Shown piece after piece: positions 35,910 to 45,252 of a stretch of 64,000 bases of DNA. The position numbers and the translations under genes were made by a program. How positions within the stretch are numbered: position 1 is the first letter of the stretch; each line of letters begins with the position of its first letter. This DNA is from GCA-2737725 sp033763995. GTDB lineage: Bacteria; Pseudomonadota; Alphaproteobacteria; Rhodospirillales; Rhodospirillaceae. Below the pieces are notes generated by a model. That model was given only the letters and a program-made list of their open reading frames with translations, did no database searches and was not told where the DNA came from. The stretch is from NCBI GenBank assembly GCA_033763995.1, contig JANRJL010000032.1:163992-227991 (forward strand), in the 5' to 3' direction.

Positions 35910-36809
35910 TGCGGCATCGATCCGGACTTGGCCGTGGAGGCGGGCGACAAAGCCAACGCGGCGATGAACTTCATCCGCAACGCCATGAAGGCCAAGTCGC
36001 CAAAAGCCAGGGCCGAGCATGTCAGCCAAGCGCAACAGGCCATACGGTCCATCAGCCCGTCTAAGCACTCGGAATTAGTCAATGCGCTTCAGGCCATGCG
36101 CGCCGGCATCGACCCGCGCCGCTACACCGTGGGCCACCGCGCCAACTCCGTGAACCCAATGACAGGGAAGCCCGAGTTCGGATGTTTCTACGGCGATCCA
36201 GGCGAGTGCTTTGTGCCGGGCATCGGCGGCCCACCGCCATGGATCGAGCAAATCCCGGCTCTGCCGCCATGGCTATACCCGGGCATTACTGGTTATGGAC
36301 AAGGTGACATCATTGCACCTGGTCGGCTAGAGCTGGGTGGCCCAATCGGAGATGTCGGCGGAACTGGCGGTGGTGGAGGTGGAGGTGACGCTAGCATTAT
36401 CGATTTCCTACGTGATCCGCTTTGTGTTGGCGTGCTTGCAGAATCATCGCCGTGCTGTAAGCGCAATGGGCCGCAGGTTAAGCCAAATTTTGGAGTTGCG
36501 CCGAGCCAGCCGGTTTTAGACGGCATGACGCCAAACGAGCTTGAAACAACAGCCAATGTCTATGAGTCCTTCGCAAACTTCGTAGACGTCGCGTCAACCT
36601 TTGGCGGTGCCGCTGCTGCACTGAAGGCCGCGAGGGTGATCGGTGCTTTGGGAAAATATGGTGAGGTTGCCATAGAGATCGAGGATTGCTTCATCGAGAA
36701 TCCCGAACTCCAGGGGCCAGCAGAACACCTACGAAACATCGCATCGGCTTATCGCCGAGAACGGTCGAATCGCGGAGGGACAACCTGCTCTGAAACAGAA
36801 TTGGGCTGA
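35910..36809 (+). CDS. Modular effector M4, start-less and internally deleted
   Basis: Homology begins abruptly at GGCATCGATCC (GIDPDLAVEAGD), just after an in-frame TGA, so no normal start exists; TTG at 35928 is the only candidate. Inside, the domain jumps from ELVNALQA to RAGIDPRRYT, losing the HVTPGEVV block. The linker is shared with M3. The C-domain (CVGVLAESSPCCKRNG, then a helical AALKAARVIGALGKYGE segment) is unlike the others. It faces a Sel1 gene carrying a premature stop, so the pair may be decaying. Confidence 0.58.
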   Translation, partial: CGIDPDLAVEAGDKANAAMNFIRNAMKAKSPKARAEHVSQAQQAIRSISPSKHSELVNALQAMRAGIDPRRYTVGHRANSVNPMTGKPEFGCFYGDPGECFVPGIGGPPPWIEQIPALPPWLYPGITGYGQGDIIAPGRLELGGPIGDVGGTGGGGGGGDASIIDFLRDPLCVGVLAESSPCCKRNGPQVKPNFGVAPSQPVLDGMTPNELETTANVYESFANFVDVASTFGGAAAALKAARVIGALGKYGEVAIEIEDCFIENPELQGPAEHLRNIASAYRRERSNRGGTTCSETELG

Positions 36810-36828
36810 TCGCTTGCATCAAACACGG

Positions 36829-37542
36829 CTACTTTGCTGACTCAGAACGAGAGCTTGGGCGACATTCGAGCAAGCGTTGCTCCCGGACATCGTCACCCGG
36901 GTTCCAGTTGACCCATTCGGCCTCGAGTTTAGTTCTTTCTGGAGCGGTGAAGCTGGACATGATTTTTCTTTCCGTTGCCTTGCCCCAACCAGCGTACCCG
37001 CCTTGGCGCCAAATCTCCTTCGCCCAGAAAAACGCGCGGCGCCTATCTTGCGGTAAACCATCCCCGCTAAAATACGCTTCTGCGAGAATGGGAGCGCCGG
37101 TCGACGGTGCTACGGCAGATGCTCGGAACGCAAATGACAGTCCCTTGCACGGGTCTCGCGGCATAACTGGCGGCCACCCATCCCAATAGAACAAGGCCGC
37201 GACACCTAGGTCAGACGAATCTCCTGCTTCGGTCAAATCAAGAACGTCAGCCAGCAATTTGGCGACATAAGCATCAAATTTTGCGTTGTGCTCTTTTAGT
37301 CTCGCCCAAAAGTCAGTTTCCTTTTGGATGGGTTGGTCAAGTTTTGGCTGAGGTTGGCCGTAGACCTTTAGCTTGCGTTGCTTGAAAGCATTCGCGATGT
37401 CCGCTGTTGTGAAGCTGGCGATACTCGTCACTGGTTGTACCTAGGCTGGCCCGCTGCAACCACTCAATACAACGGACAGAGTAACAACGGTGCGAAGGCT
37501 CCAAACCCAACGCTTTGAAGATGACCCGGGGTCTATGTTCAT
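36829..37542 (-). pseudogene. Sel1-like lipoprotein gene with in-frame amber
   Basis: Read from ATG 37542, a lipoprotein signal (RTVVTLSVVLSGCSGPA) is followed by TAG at 37442-37444 and then, in the same frame, by a 200-residue Sel1-like protein from GTG 37431 to 36829 (AEAYFSGDGLPQDRRRAFFWA). Other Sel1 proteins in this array are exported, so the stop probably severs the signal from the domain. TAG is a normal stop elsewhere in this window. The downstream part may still be made in the cytoplasm from the GTG. Confidence 0.7.
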
Positions 37543-37626
37543 GAGGCTAGTTTAATTGGGTTCCCGCTTTGGGGCAATCCGCGCGCCGTCCTGTGCAACC
37601 TGCTCTAAAACCTCTCGAGATGAATC

Positions 37627-38604
37627 ATGCTCACGCCTGACATCACTGCCGGCGCCGCTTTGGACTCCAGCCTCAATAATCTGCTCGTGCACGTCTCGGT
37701 GTTGCCCTTGCAACCCTTTGTGGCCCATGACGTCGGCCTCGAACCCTTGAGCGACCTGCTTGGAGCGCGGGGTGAGGATAAACTTGCCGGGCGCATCGAC
37801 TTCGCGGAGACCATGGCGCGGGTGCACGCGGCCATGGCGCGCGGCACGCCGAGCTTGGCGACGCTGCGCGACACTCAATCGGGCACGCTGGTCATCTGCG
37901 GCGGTGGGCCCTCCATTGGCGACCTCGATGAAATCAAGGCCATCCGCGCGTTGCAAAAGAAGGGTGCCAAGGTGTGGGCCGTGAACAAGACTCATGACTT
38001 CCTGCTCACCAAGGGCATCGTGCCGTGGGCCTGTTGCCTGCTGGATCCCATGCCGTGGGTGGCCGACTACGTTCGCCGGCCGCGCAAAGACGTGATTTAT
38101 GCCGTGGCGTCGCAGTGTGACGCGCGCGTGTTCGAGGCGCTGAAGGGCTTCGACGCGCGGATGTGGCATGCGGGCGTGGATTATTTCGGGGAAGGGTACC
38201 CGACGCAAATCTTGCAGTCGACCTATGCCAATCGTGACTGGCTGGTGATCCCCGGTCCCACCACCGTGGGCCTGCGCAGCATTTTGGTGGGTTATGCGCT
38301 GGGCTTCCGCGATTTTCATCTCTTTGGGCTCGACAGTAGTCTGCGCGGTGACGCGTTGCATGCCTACGCCAAGCCCAAGCCGCCCGATGCTCCCGAGGGC
38401 GTCGTGACCCTGCGGACCAAGGCCGGCGCACAGAGCTTTCGCACCAACGCCCACATGGCGCGCCAGGCGCTCGACTTCGAGGAGACCGTGGAACGCATCG
38501 CCGGCATGGTGCGCGAGCGCGTCATGGCGCCGATTTCCATCGCCGTGCACGGCGACGGGCTCATCCCCGCGCTGGCGGAATGTTATGGCTGGAGGGTCAA
38601 ATGA
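37627..38604 (+). CDS. DUF115 (MptE-like) phage protein
   Basis: A 325-residue protein with the DUF115 core: LVICGGGPSIGDLDE, a Rossmann-like KVWAVNKTHDFL segment, and WLVIPGPTTVGLRSI, then FHLFGLDSSLRG. DUF115 is related to archaeal 6-hydroxymethylpterin pyrophosphokinase and to glycosyl-chain proteins; in tailed phages it is often found next to terminase genes with an unknown role. Its stop overlaps the small terminase start (ATGA), so they form one operon. Confidence 0.78.
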   Translation: MLTPDITAGAALDSSLNNLLVHVSVLPLQPFVAHDVGLEPLSDLLGARGEDKLAGRIDFAETMARVHAAMARGTPSLATLRDTQSGTLVICGGGPSIGDLDEIKAIRALQKKGAKVWAVNKTHDFLLTKGIVPWACCLLDPMPWVADYVRRPRKDVIYAVASQCDARVFEALKGFDARMWHAGVDYFGEGYPTQILQSTYANRDWLVIPGPTTVGLRSILVGYALGFRDFHLFGLDSSLRGDALHAYAKPKPPDAPEGVVTLRTKAGAQSFRTNAHMARQALDFEETVERIAGMVRERVMAPISIAVHGDGLIPALAECYGWRVK

Positions 38605-38900
38605 CCACCGATGATCGCCTGGCCAAGGCCGAGCGCATGGCCGAGGAAATTCTCGCCATCGCCGACGATCCCTTCGCCGACATGGCCGATGTGGCCGCTG
38701 CCGCGCCCACCACAGCCAAGGCTGCGTCCGATCGCGAGGCCTTGGCGCGGGCCAAGCTGCGCATCGACGTGCGCATGTGGCTCATGGCGCGCCTCGCGCC
38801 GCAGCTTTACGGCACCGGAGCCGGCAACACGAGCGATGACGACGAGCCGCTCGTGTACTTCAACGTCCACACCACGCCGCCAGGCGATTTGAAATCCTAA
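38601..38900 (+). CDS. terS: Terminase small subunit
   Basis: A 99-residue protein. The segment ALARAKLRIDVRMWLMARLAPQLYG is the characteristic helix of phage small terminases of the short type, which recognise phage DNA and pass it to the large subunit. It is short and lacks an obvious HTH in the acidic N-terminus, so DNA recognition would depend on oligomerisation. The large subunit follows 1.8 kb later, separated by module M5 and its partner, an unusual insertion inside a packaging operon. Confidence 0.7.
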   Translation: MTTDDRLAKAERMAEEILAIADDPFADMADVAAAAPTTAKAASDREALARAKLRIDVRMWLMARLAPQLYGTGAGNTSDDDEPLVYFNVHTTPPGDLKS

Positions 38901-38975
38901 GCTGCGCGACGTCGCTATTTCGGCGGGGCCACTCATGGCCATCCGCATTCATAACTTTGTCCAAAGGAGAAAACC

Positions 38976-40007
38976 ATAACGCTTAATCGCAACAGCTACA
39001 CCTTCCGCGAAGGGCTGACGATGATGGCGGCGAAAGCCCTAGGCATCGACCCCGATCTCGCCGTCGAGGCGGGAGACTCGGCTACTGCTGTGATGAACCT
39101 CATCCGCCATGCTGTGAAATTGCGTGGCCCGGGCCGTGACGCAGCACTGCGCGACGCCGAGCGCGAACTGGGGCGCATTAGTCCCCGCCAGCACCCTGAG
39201 TTGATCGAAGCTCTACACGGTAAGCTCATGGAGATCGCCGGCCATGGCCGCGCCAGCGTGAACCCCGCCACCGGCGCCGAAGAGTTCTTCTGGCCCTTCG
39301 ACCAACTCAAGGATGCCGCCAGCCGCGTGGGGCGGGGCATCGGCAGTGTCTTCGGCGTCGGCACAGCGCGGGCAAAGGAACCCGAGCCCACCGAGATCGA
39401 GCCGATTTACATCAAGGGCACACAGCGCACCGAGAGGTTGGCGCCGCAAGTGTTGCGCACAGAAGAGCAGCGGCGCTCAGCGATTCTCGGCAATTCACCC
39501 GGTCGAATCGCAATCGAAGACCCCGGCACTAGAGTCAGGAAACCCAGTATCGAGCCGCTTGGCTACGCAACTGTAGCCCGACACAAAGATGCCATTGAGA
39601 GAATTGCAAAAGAAGAGAATGTCGATCCTGACCTAGTCAAGACAGTAATGTATGCAGAGAACGCACGTGGGCATAAGTTTGGAGCAGGCTATCTCGCAGA
39701 TGCTTTGGGCTGGTCCTCGTCAATCCATCCGATGAATATTAACCCCGGCCTTTGGTCCGGCCTTGGAATTGACAAAAAGTCTGCGTATGACCCCGAGACA
39801 AATATCCGAGCGGCCACCAGGCTGATCGGGCGCACATGGAATCGACTTGATGAACCAACCGCCGGAAAGTTGGTATCGCTGTATGAAGGGCTTTCACAGG
39901 ACAAAGTGTCTGAATACGGAGCATATGGCCAGGGCGTGTATAATGAAAGGCGTTGGGAACGGCGACCCGACAATGATGTTCTTCGCACCGGCTATCGTGG
40001 CCGCTAA
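38976..40007 (+). CDS. Modular effector M5 with transglycosylase-like C-domain; start codon is ATA
   Basis: A protein of about 343 residues. The reading frame starts at a strong AAAGGAG site but the expected ATG is ATA (38976-38978), and no other in-frame start lies upstream before a stop; ATG 39021 would remove 15 residues. The conserved domain is the short variant lacking the HVTPGE block (GPGRDAALRDAERELGR, SVNPATGAEEFFWPF, shared with M6). After IEPIYIKGT comes a lysozyme-like domain (IAKEENVDPDLVKTVMYAENARGH, then PMNINPGLWSGLG) with Glu in AENARG as likely catalytic acid. A four-TM protein follows. Confidence 0.7.
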   Translation: MTLNRNSYTFREGLTMMAAKALGIDPDLAVEAGDSATAVMNLIRHAVKLRGPGRDAALRDAERELGRISPRQHPELIEALHGKLMEIAGHGRASVNPATGAEEFFWPFDQLKDAASRVGRGIGSVFGVGTARAKEPEPTEIEPIYIKGTQRTERLAPQVLRTEEQRRSAILGNSPGRIAIEDPGTRVRKPSIEPLGYATVARHKDAIERIAKEENVDPDLVKTVMYAENARGHKFGAGYLADALGWSSSIHPMNINPGLWSGLGIDKKSAYDPETNIRAATRLIGRTWNRLDEPTAGKLVSLYEGLSQDKVSEYGAYGQGVYNERRWERRPDNDVLRTGYRGR

Positions 40008-40053
40008 TAGATCGTTCGTAGGATGCGATGCTTGAACAGCGCGTGAGCCTGAA

Positions 40054-40590
40054 ATGAAAACTTGGCGCAGCTTCCTGGTGATGACAGTTGCTTTCATTCT
40101 TCTGACCTTGCTATCAACGGATACGTCAGTTGAAGACTGGACTAGGCCAACTCTTATCTTGGCTGTGTTGCTAGGATTTGGAAGTTTGTCGTGGTTCCTG
40201 ACCCGCAAAGCTCTGTGGATTGGCCAGGAAGCTGAGCCCACTGGGATCAGTTATCACCCTCGTGCACTGAATTGGTATCGGCGTAGCCTTGTGTGCGCGC
40301 TTTTATACGGTGGCCTGGTTTTTACGTGCTCGACCGATCACAACATTATGTATGAGTCGTGCATACTCATCGACCCGAGCGATCAGACTGCTAGCGGGCC
40401 CGCGAACTGGATGTCTTCGGGGCGCCCTTGTCGGCTTACTTCACAAGCGTATTTTGATCTCGCGGTTGGCATCGGCTTCGCGCTCTCAGTGAGTCAGATT
40501 CCACTAATTCTGTATTGGCTTGGCTGGCACTCGCTTTGGTTCAGCAGGCGCCTGCGTGGCACAATCATGTCATCTATAACGAAGCACTAG
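40054..40590 (+). CDS. Four-TM membrane protein, putative immunity to M5
   Basis: A 178-residue protein with two N-terminal helices, a loop, two more helices, and a periplasmic loop with Cys residues (TCSTDHNIMYESCILI). No family is recognised. It follows M5 by 46 bp with similar AT-rich composition and precedes the large terminase by about 100 bp. Its position matches that of immunity genes. Confidence 0.55.
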   Translation: MKTWRSFLVMTVAFILLTLLSTDTSVEDWTRPTLILAVLLGFGSLSWFLTRKALWIGQEAEPTGISYHPRALNWYRRSLVCALLYGGLVFTCSTDHNIMYESCILIDPSDQTASGPANWMSSGRPCRLTSQAYFDLAVGIGFALSVSQIPLILYWLGWHSLWFSRRLRGTIMSSITKH

Positions 40591-40692
40591 ATCGACACAT
40601 CACCCGCTAGATGCAAACCAACACCCGCTGTCCCCGGCGTGGGACAGCGGAGCCTTTATCTCTTTCTCAACCCCCAAATCGTGAGCTTGCCC

Positions 40693-42150
40693 ATGTCGCG
40701 ATCCATTCCGCGCGTCATCATCAACCGTGATTATAACCCCCCCGGCGATGTGCTTTCGGCCTTCATGCGCTCGCCGGCGCGACGGCGCGTGATCATGGGG
40801 CCCTTCGGATCGGGCAAATCCACCGTGTGCTGCATGGAGATCGGCCGGCGGGCGCGCGACCAGGCCCCCGGGCCCGATGGCGTGCGCCGCACGCGCTTCG
40901 CCGTGGTTCGCAATACCTATCCGGAACTGAAAAGCACCACGCTGAAGACGTGGCGCATGTGGTTCGGCGACGAACTGGGCTCCGCGTGGCGCGATTTCAC
41001 CGCCACGCCACCCTTCGAGCATCGCATTCGCTATGTGGTACCCGACGACGGCACGCGCGTGCATGCCGACGTGCTGTTCCTCGCGCTCGATCAGGAAAGC
41101 GATGCGAAGAAGTTCTTATCCCTGGAGGTCACGGGCATCTGGTTCAACGAAGTGCGCGAGATCAAGCGCGCCATCGTCGAGGCCGGCGATGGGCGCATCG
41201 GGCGTTATCCGTCCATGGCCATGGGCGGGCCCACCTGGCACGGCATCATCGCCGACACCAACATGCCCGAGGAAGACCACTGGCTGCATGACCTGGCGGA
41301 AAGCGAGCGCCCCCAAGGGTGGGCCTTTTTCCGCCAGCCCGGCGGCGTGATCAAGCAAGCCGGGGCGTGGGTCGCCAACCCCAACGCGGAGAACCATCGC
41401 AATTTGGTGCCCGGATACTACACCGCGCAATTGCCGGGTAAGTCCGAACCGTGGATCTCGGTCTATCTGGCCGCCGAGTACGGCCGCCTGCCGCCCGAAG
41501 GTGCTTACTTCGCCGAGGAACTCATGGCGACCGAACGCGAGAAGCGCATCGGCGACGTGCCCCATGACCCCGAGTTGCCGGTCCACACGTTCTGGGACTT
41601 AGGCATCGCCGACGACACGGCGATTTGGTTCGGCCAGGCGGTGGGAAGCGGGCAGGGGGCGCCGGCATGGCGCTGGATCGATTACTACGAGAATTCCGGC
41701 CATGCGTTGGATCACTTTGCGCGCGTGCTGAAGGAGAAAGCCCAAACGCACCGCTGGGTCTACGGTGATCACGTTTGGCCCCACGACGGCGGCCACCGCG
41801 ACCCCGGAATTCTCGGCGCCAAGACCCGGCGCGAGGTGTTCGAAGGCCTTGGCTTCAAGACCATCCTGCTGCCGCGCCATGGCCTGGCCGACGGTATCGA
41901 AGCCGCTCGCCGCCTGATCCGCATGTCGCGGTTTGATGCTGTCGCGTGCCGTGAAGGACTGAAGAAACTGCGACGCTATCGCCGCGACATCGATCCGGCA
42001 CGCGGCGTCTATCAAGACACCCCCCGGCATGACGAGAACTCCCACGCCGCCGATGCCTTCCGCACGGCGGCCATGGGCCAGGGCCGCATCAGCAATGCCA
42101 GCGCCTGGACCAACACGGCGCTCACCGATGCGGGCGAGTGGGTCGTCTAA
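40693..42150 (+). CDS. terL: Terminase large subunit
   Basis: A 485-residue packaging ATPase. Walker A is GPFGSGKST, Walker B is in the VTGIWFNEVREI segment, and the nuclease domain begins near VHTFWDLGIADDTAIWF with acidic residues repeated in YGDHVWPHDG and DENSHAADAFR. These are the features of podovirus- or GTA-like large terminases that cut and pump DNA into proheads. The start at 40693 (MSRSIPRVIINRDYNP) is chosen over 40639. Confidence 0.9.
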   Translation: MSRSIPRVIINRDYNPPGDVLSAFMRSPARRRVIMGPFGSGKSTVCCMEIGRRARDQAPGPDGVRRTRFAVVRNTYPELKSTTLKTWRMWFGDELGSAWRDFTATPPFEHRIRYVVPDDGTRVHADVLFLALDQESDAKKFLSLEVTGIWFNEVREIKRAIVEAGDGRIGRYPSMAMGGPTWHGIIADTNMPEEDHWLHDLAESERPQGWAFFRQPGGVIKQAGAWVANPNAENHRNLVPGYYTAQLPGKSEPWISVYLAAEYGRLPPEGAYFAEELMATEREKRIGDVPHDPELPVHTFWDLGIADDTAIWFGQAVGSGQGAPAWRWIDYYENSGHALDHFARVLKEKAQTHRWVYGDHVWPHDGGHRDPGILGAKTRREVFEGLGFKTILLPRHGLADGIEAARRLIRMSRFDAVACREGLKKLRRYRRDIDPARGVYQDTPRHDENSHAADAFRTAAMGQGRISNASAWTNTALTDAGEWVV

Positions 42151-42217
42151 CCGGCAGCATAGCTCCCCGTGGGCGATGGCCGTTTTCTGTTCAACACTCA
42201 CATGGAAGGAGTCACTC

Positions 42218-43369
42218 ATGACCAAATTTGCACGCAACAGCTACACTTTCCGTGAAGGCCTGACGATGATGGCCGCCAAGGCCTTGGGGATCGACCCCGA
42301 TCTCGCCGTCGAGGCGGGAGAGTCCGCCACGGCGGTGATAAACCTCATCCGCCATGCAGCGAAATTGCGGGGCCCTGGCCGTGACGCAGCACTGCGCGAC
42401 GCCGAGCGTGAGTTGCGGCGCATCAACCCTCGTCAGCATCCTGAATTAGTGCAAGCGCTATACGGAAAGATGATGCACGTGGCCGGCCATGGCCGGGCCA
42501 GCGTTAACCCCGCCACGGGCGCCGAGGAGTTCTTCTGGCCCTTCGACCAACTCAAGGATGCCGCCACTCGCGTGGGGCGGGGCATCGGCAACGTCTTCGG
42601 CCTCGGTTCAGCACGTGCAAAGGAGCCCGAAACCAACGCGATAGAACCGATTGTGGTGACTGCGAGGCGTCAAACAACTCCGCAACTACGATCGCGTGAT
42701 GCAGATATCGTGGACCACATACACAACCAAAGGACTGGTTTAGCCAGATACGGCATAAAGTCGATGCCACTAGAGCCGATCAGTAATCCGCAGCCGTCAC
42801 CAAACGGCAGCGCGAATAGCTTGAAGGAAGTTGGGCGTGTCGGTCAGCGCGTTGGCCCGCCAATTCCAAAATTCAAACCTGCCCGACCACCGGAATTGAC
42901 CTGGGATGAACTTGGTAGAGCTATCCATAGCGTCGCGAAGGAAGCGCGCGATCTCGCTGAGCCTATTGACGCTGTAACCAGTGTTCTCCCAGCTGGGCGC
43001 ATTTTGAAACAATTTGTCCCGCGAGGAGTCGACAGTGATATGGTCGTGGAAGGAATTGGTAAGGCGGCAATTGGCGCAGATTTGGCCAGTCGGGTAACTG
43101 AAGGTTTCGCCGGCCCTGGGTCAATTCGGCCATTGCCCAGTAGGCCACGTACTTGGCTCGCCGACGCCTACCAGATCGCAGACACAACAAATCGCTATGC
43201 TGGAGATATTGCGCTCACTACTGGTGTGATGAGTTTCAATCCTGCCTGGGCCCCGGTCACGGCGCCGACAGCGGCAGCCATGGGCACAATTTCAGGTGGA
43301 GCCTACCTGACAAGGGGTGCGTTGAAGCGGTATTGTAAGCGTAATGGGTTTAATGACGACTGCACCTGA
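42218..43369 (+). CDS. Modular effector M6, complete, unknown C-domain
   Basis: A 383-residue protein with a normal ATG and a GGAAGGAG site. The N-terminal 140 residues are the short domain variant also found in M5 (YTFREGLTMMAAKALGIDPD, SVNPATGAEEFFWPFDQLKD). It carries IEPIVVTARRQ at 42641-42670, very close to a TonB box. The C-domain is Pro-rich and then helical with Gly/Ala-rich segments (AYQIADTTNRYAGDIALTTG, then a hydrophobic TAAAMGTISGGAYL), ending in a Cys-containing basic tail. Function is unknown; membrane insertion is possible. Four small membrane-protein genes follow. Confidence 0.72.
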   Translation: MTKFARNSYTFREGLTMMAAKALGIDPDLAVEAGESATAVINLIRHAAKLRGPGRDAALRDAERELRRINPRQHPELVQALYGKMMHVAGHGRASVNPATGAEEFFWPFDQLKDAATRVGRGIGNVFGLGSARAKEPETNAIEPIVVTARRQTTPQLRSRDADIVDHIHNQRTGLARYGIKSMPLEPISNPQPSPNGSANSLKEVGRVGQRVGPPIPKFKPARPPELTWDELGRAIHSVAKEARDLAEPIDAVTSVLPAGRILKQFVPRGVDSDMVVEGIGKAAIGADLASRVTEGFAGPGSIRPLPSRPRTWLADAYQIADTTNRYAGDIALTTGVMSFNPAWAPVTAPTAAAMGTISGGAYLTRGALKRYCKRNGFNDDCT

Positions 43370-43384
43370 ACATGGGGGGTGTTG

Positions 43385-43738
43385 ATGGCGAGGTATCAGG
43401 AAACGATCGAGAAGGCGCTCGCGGCTCTGCTCGGCGCCTACTGCGGTTTCTACGTCGGCGTGCACCAAGTCATAGTATCAATAGCCTATCCGCTACCCGA
43501 CACTCGATTTGAGCCCAGTGCGCCTCAACCGATCTTCTCGCTGTTTCTCGATCATTCCACGTGGCAGTGGTTCGTCATTGACAGCTTCTTCCTAATTCAC
43601 CCTGGAGCCGTAGTCGGTATGATCCTGGCCCTGCAAGGATTGGCGAGGTCGACGTCCGTAAAGAATATTAGCACCTTCATGGCCGTGGGTTTCGGCGTAG
43701 GCTGGATCGCGCTCGCATGGCCGCTCACGTTCACCTAG
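43385..43738 (+). CDS. Small three-TM protein, putative M6 immunity
   Basis: A 117-residue protein with three predicted helices (ALLGAYCGFYVGVHQVIVSI, FVIDSFFLIHPGAVVGMILAL, FMAVGFGVGWIALAW). It starts 16 bp after M6. No family is recognised. It is the first of four consecutive small membrane-protein genes. Confidence 0.55.
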   Translation: MARYQETIEKALAALLGAYCGFYVGVHQVIVSIAYPLPDTRFEPSAPQPIFSLFLDHSTWQWFVIDSFFLIHPGAVVGMILALQGLARSTSVKNISTFMAVGFGVGWIALAWPLTFT

Positions 43739-43909
43739 AATTGCCTTAATTGGCGCCGCCCAAGGCACTGTTTCGCCATCGTCTTGGCGAATGCAACGGT
43801 GCCTAGCCACTTCCAGTCGAACTCATTGTTTGATTCACTTACGACTATTCACTGAGCGAGGTAGAATTTCTTCAGTTCATCCTGGCAGAATCAACACCAT
43901 GCGTTGCGA

Positions 43910-44206
43910 ATGAATTTCTCCTCGCTACTTTATTGGCTTGCCATATCTTCAGCATGCGGGTTTTCTTTGGCCATCGTGGTGCAAGCCGTGCCATGGTCTG
44001 ACCCTCTCCCTGATGACTTTAGTTCCATGTTGATGATTATGCTAGGAGGTGGTGCGGGAGCGTTACTAGCGCGCGCTTGCTACGTCTGGCTACGTCGTGT
44101 TTTGGCTGACAGGGTGCTCTTCCCTGCCAATCCGCAACTCTATGCTGCGCTTGGCGGCATTGTCCTAGTGCTATCGTTCTTTTGGGCGATTTCACTCGTG
44201 GCTTAG
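43910..44206 (+). CDS. Small three-TM protein
   Basis: A 98-residue protein with three helices (LYWLAISSACGFSLAIVVQAV, SMLMIMLGGGAGALLA, AALGGIVLVLSFFWAISLV). The ATG at 43910 is preferred to an in-frame TTG at 43904. It lacks a toxin gene directly upstream; about 170 bp of spacer with no ORF precede it. Possibly an orphan immunity gene. Confidence 0.45.
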   Translation: MNFSSLLYWLAISSACGFSLAIVVQAVPWSDPLPDDFSSMLMIMLGGGAGALLARACYVWLRRVLADRVLFPANPQLYAALGGIVLVLSFFWAISLVA

Positions 44207-44347
44207 CTCTAGAAACTCAACAGATCTATCCCTCCCAGGCTAGGGTGGCAGACGAATATTCACGCATCTATCCTTCTGCTGAGTCGATATTTGGTGGATT
44301 AGTGGCGCCAAGCTAGAATCTCGCCACGTTGGATTTACGGGGATGAT

Positions 44348-44677
44348 ATGCAGCAACGTTGGCCATTTTGGCTCTTGATCGCGACTTGGTACGTGTGGTG
44401 CGCGGTTTACGCGGCAGTCCTCCCGCAGCTTCTTCATGGCTGGAACATGCTGACACTTGATCTTTACTCCGAACCCTTTGATCTAACACCAGCAATAGTC
44501 GCTCCAATCTACTTACTCGGCGGCAGTGCTCTTTTCCTGGTCATCTTAGTGCCATACTACTTCGGGAAGCGCCGTGGACTTTTCTCAGTGCCATTGCCGA
44601 AGCTTGTCATGGCGCTTTTAGTTGCCGCGCCAGTTGCTTTTCTTTTCCTAAGTTTCCGAATAGCCGGGCTGTTTTGA
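44348..44677 (+). CDS. Small three-TM protein
   Basis: A 109-residue protein with helices at about residues 5-28, 48-70 and 82-105. Unrelated in sequence to its neighbours. It lies in a plus-strand run of short membrane proteins, each separated by 100-170 bp. Possibly an orphan immunity gene. Confidence 0.45.
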   Translation: MQQRWPFWLLIATWYVWCAVYAAVLPQLLHGWNMLTLDLYSEPFDLTPAIVAPIYLLGGSALFLVILVPYYFGKRRGLFSVPLPKLVMALLVAAPVAFLFLSFRIAGLF

Positions 44678-44804
44678 ATGGTCAGAGGTTGCCCGTGTTA
44701 CCATATTCGGCTCCTAGCCGTGGGCCATAGTCTAGCCATCGACTAGCTGCAGTGTTGCCGCACTTAAGAGGCTGACTCTGGTGTGGGCATCGGGTCAATA
44801 AGTC

Positions 44805-45128
44805 ATGAAATCCATAGTGGCGATCCTACTTCGGCCAGCCGGCTGGTACGCTTTGGCTTTTGTATTGAACTTTGCATTCTTGAGTGGTCAGCTTTTGTCC
44901 ACCAATCTGATCTTTCCAAGGGGCGTATGTGAGAACGAGCAATTGGTGGAAGGAACTGTCATAAAGCTTGGCAAATTGACTTGTCACTTCGACGCAGACA
45001 TTGGCTATTTCTATATTTTCATTGGCCCGTTGATCTTCGTGACGCTTGCCGCAGGGCTTATCGAATATTTCAGGGCGATTGCCCGAGCCACAAGACAGGA
45101 CAGCCAATCTTCTGCGAAGCGCACGTGA
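44805..45128 (+). CDS. Small two-TM protein with Cys-containing periplasmic loop
   Basis: A 107-residue protein with two helices flanking a loop carrying two Cys (GVCENEQLVEGTVIKLGKLTCHFD). It is the last gene before late promoter P2. No family is recognised; its place suggests an orphan immunity gene. Confidence 0.45.
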   Translation: MKSIVAILLRPAGWYALAFVLNFAFLSGQLLSTNLIFPRGVCENEQLVEGTVIKLGKLTCHFDADIGYFYIFIGPLIFVTLAAGLIEYFRAIARATRQDSQSSAKRT

Positions 45129-45172
45129 TTCTCAAAGCGCCAAACCTTCTAACGCTAAACCGCCGTGAATTC

Positions 45173-45252
45173 CGTGGATAACCCGATTTCCACATTGACC
45201 GAGCGGAGTCCGCGGGCGTAAAGAGTCCGCAGCCCCCACTGCGTCCGCAGTG
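45173..45252 (+). promoter_or_regulatory. Late promoter P2 with DnaA-box-like site and 5' hairpin
   Basis: CGTGGATAA (45173-45181; reverse complement TTATCCACG, 8/9 to the DnaA box), 13 nt, TTGACC (45195-45200), 18 nt, TAAAGA (45219-45224), 12 nt, then a perfect hairpin CACTGC-GTCC-GCAGTG (45237-45252). It lies upstream of the portal gene. A second DnaA-box-like ATCCACAG occurs near 45269. Confidence 0.8.
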
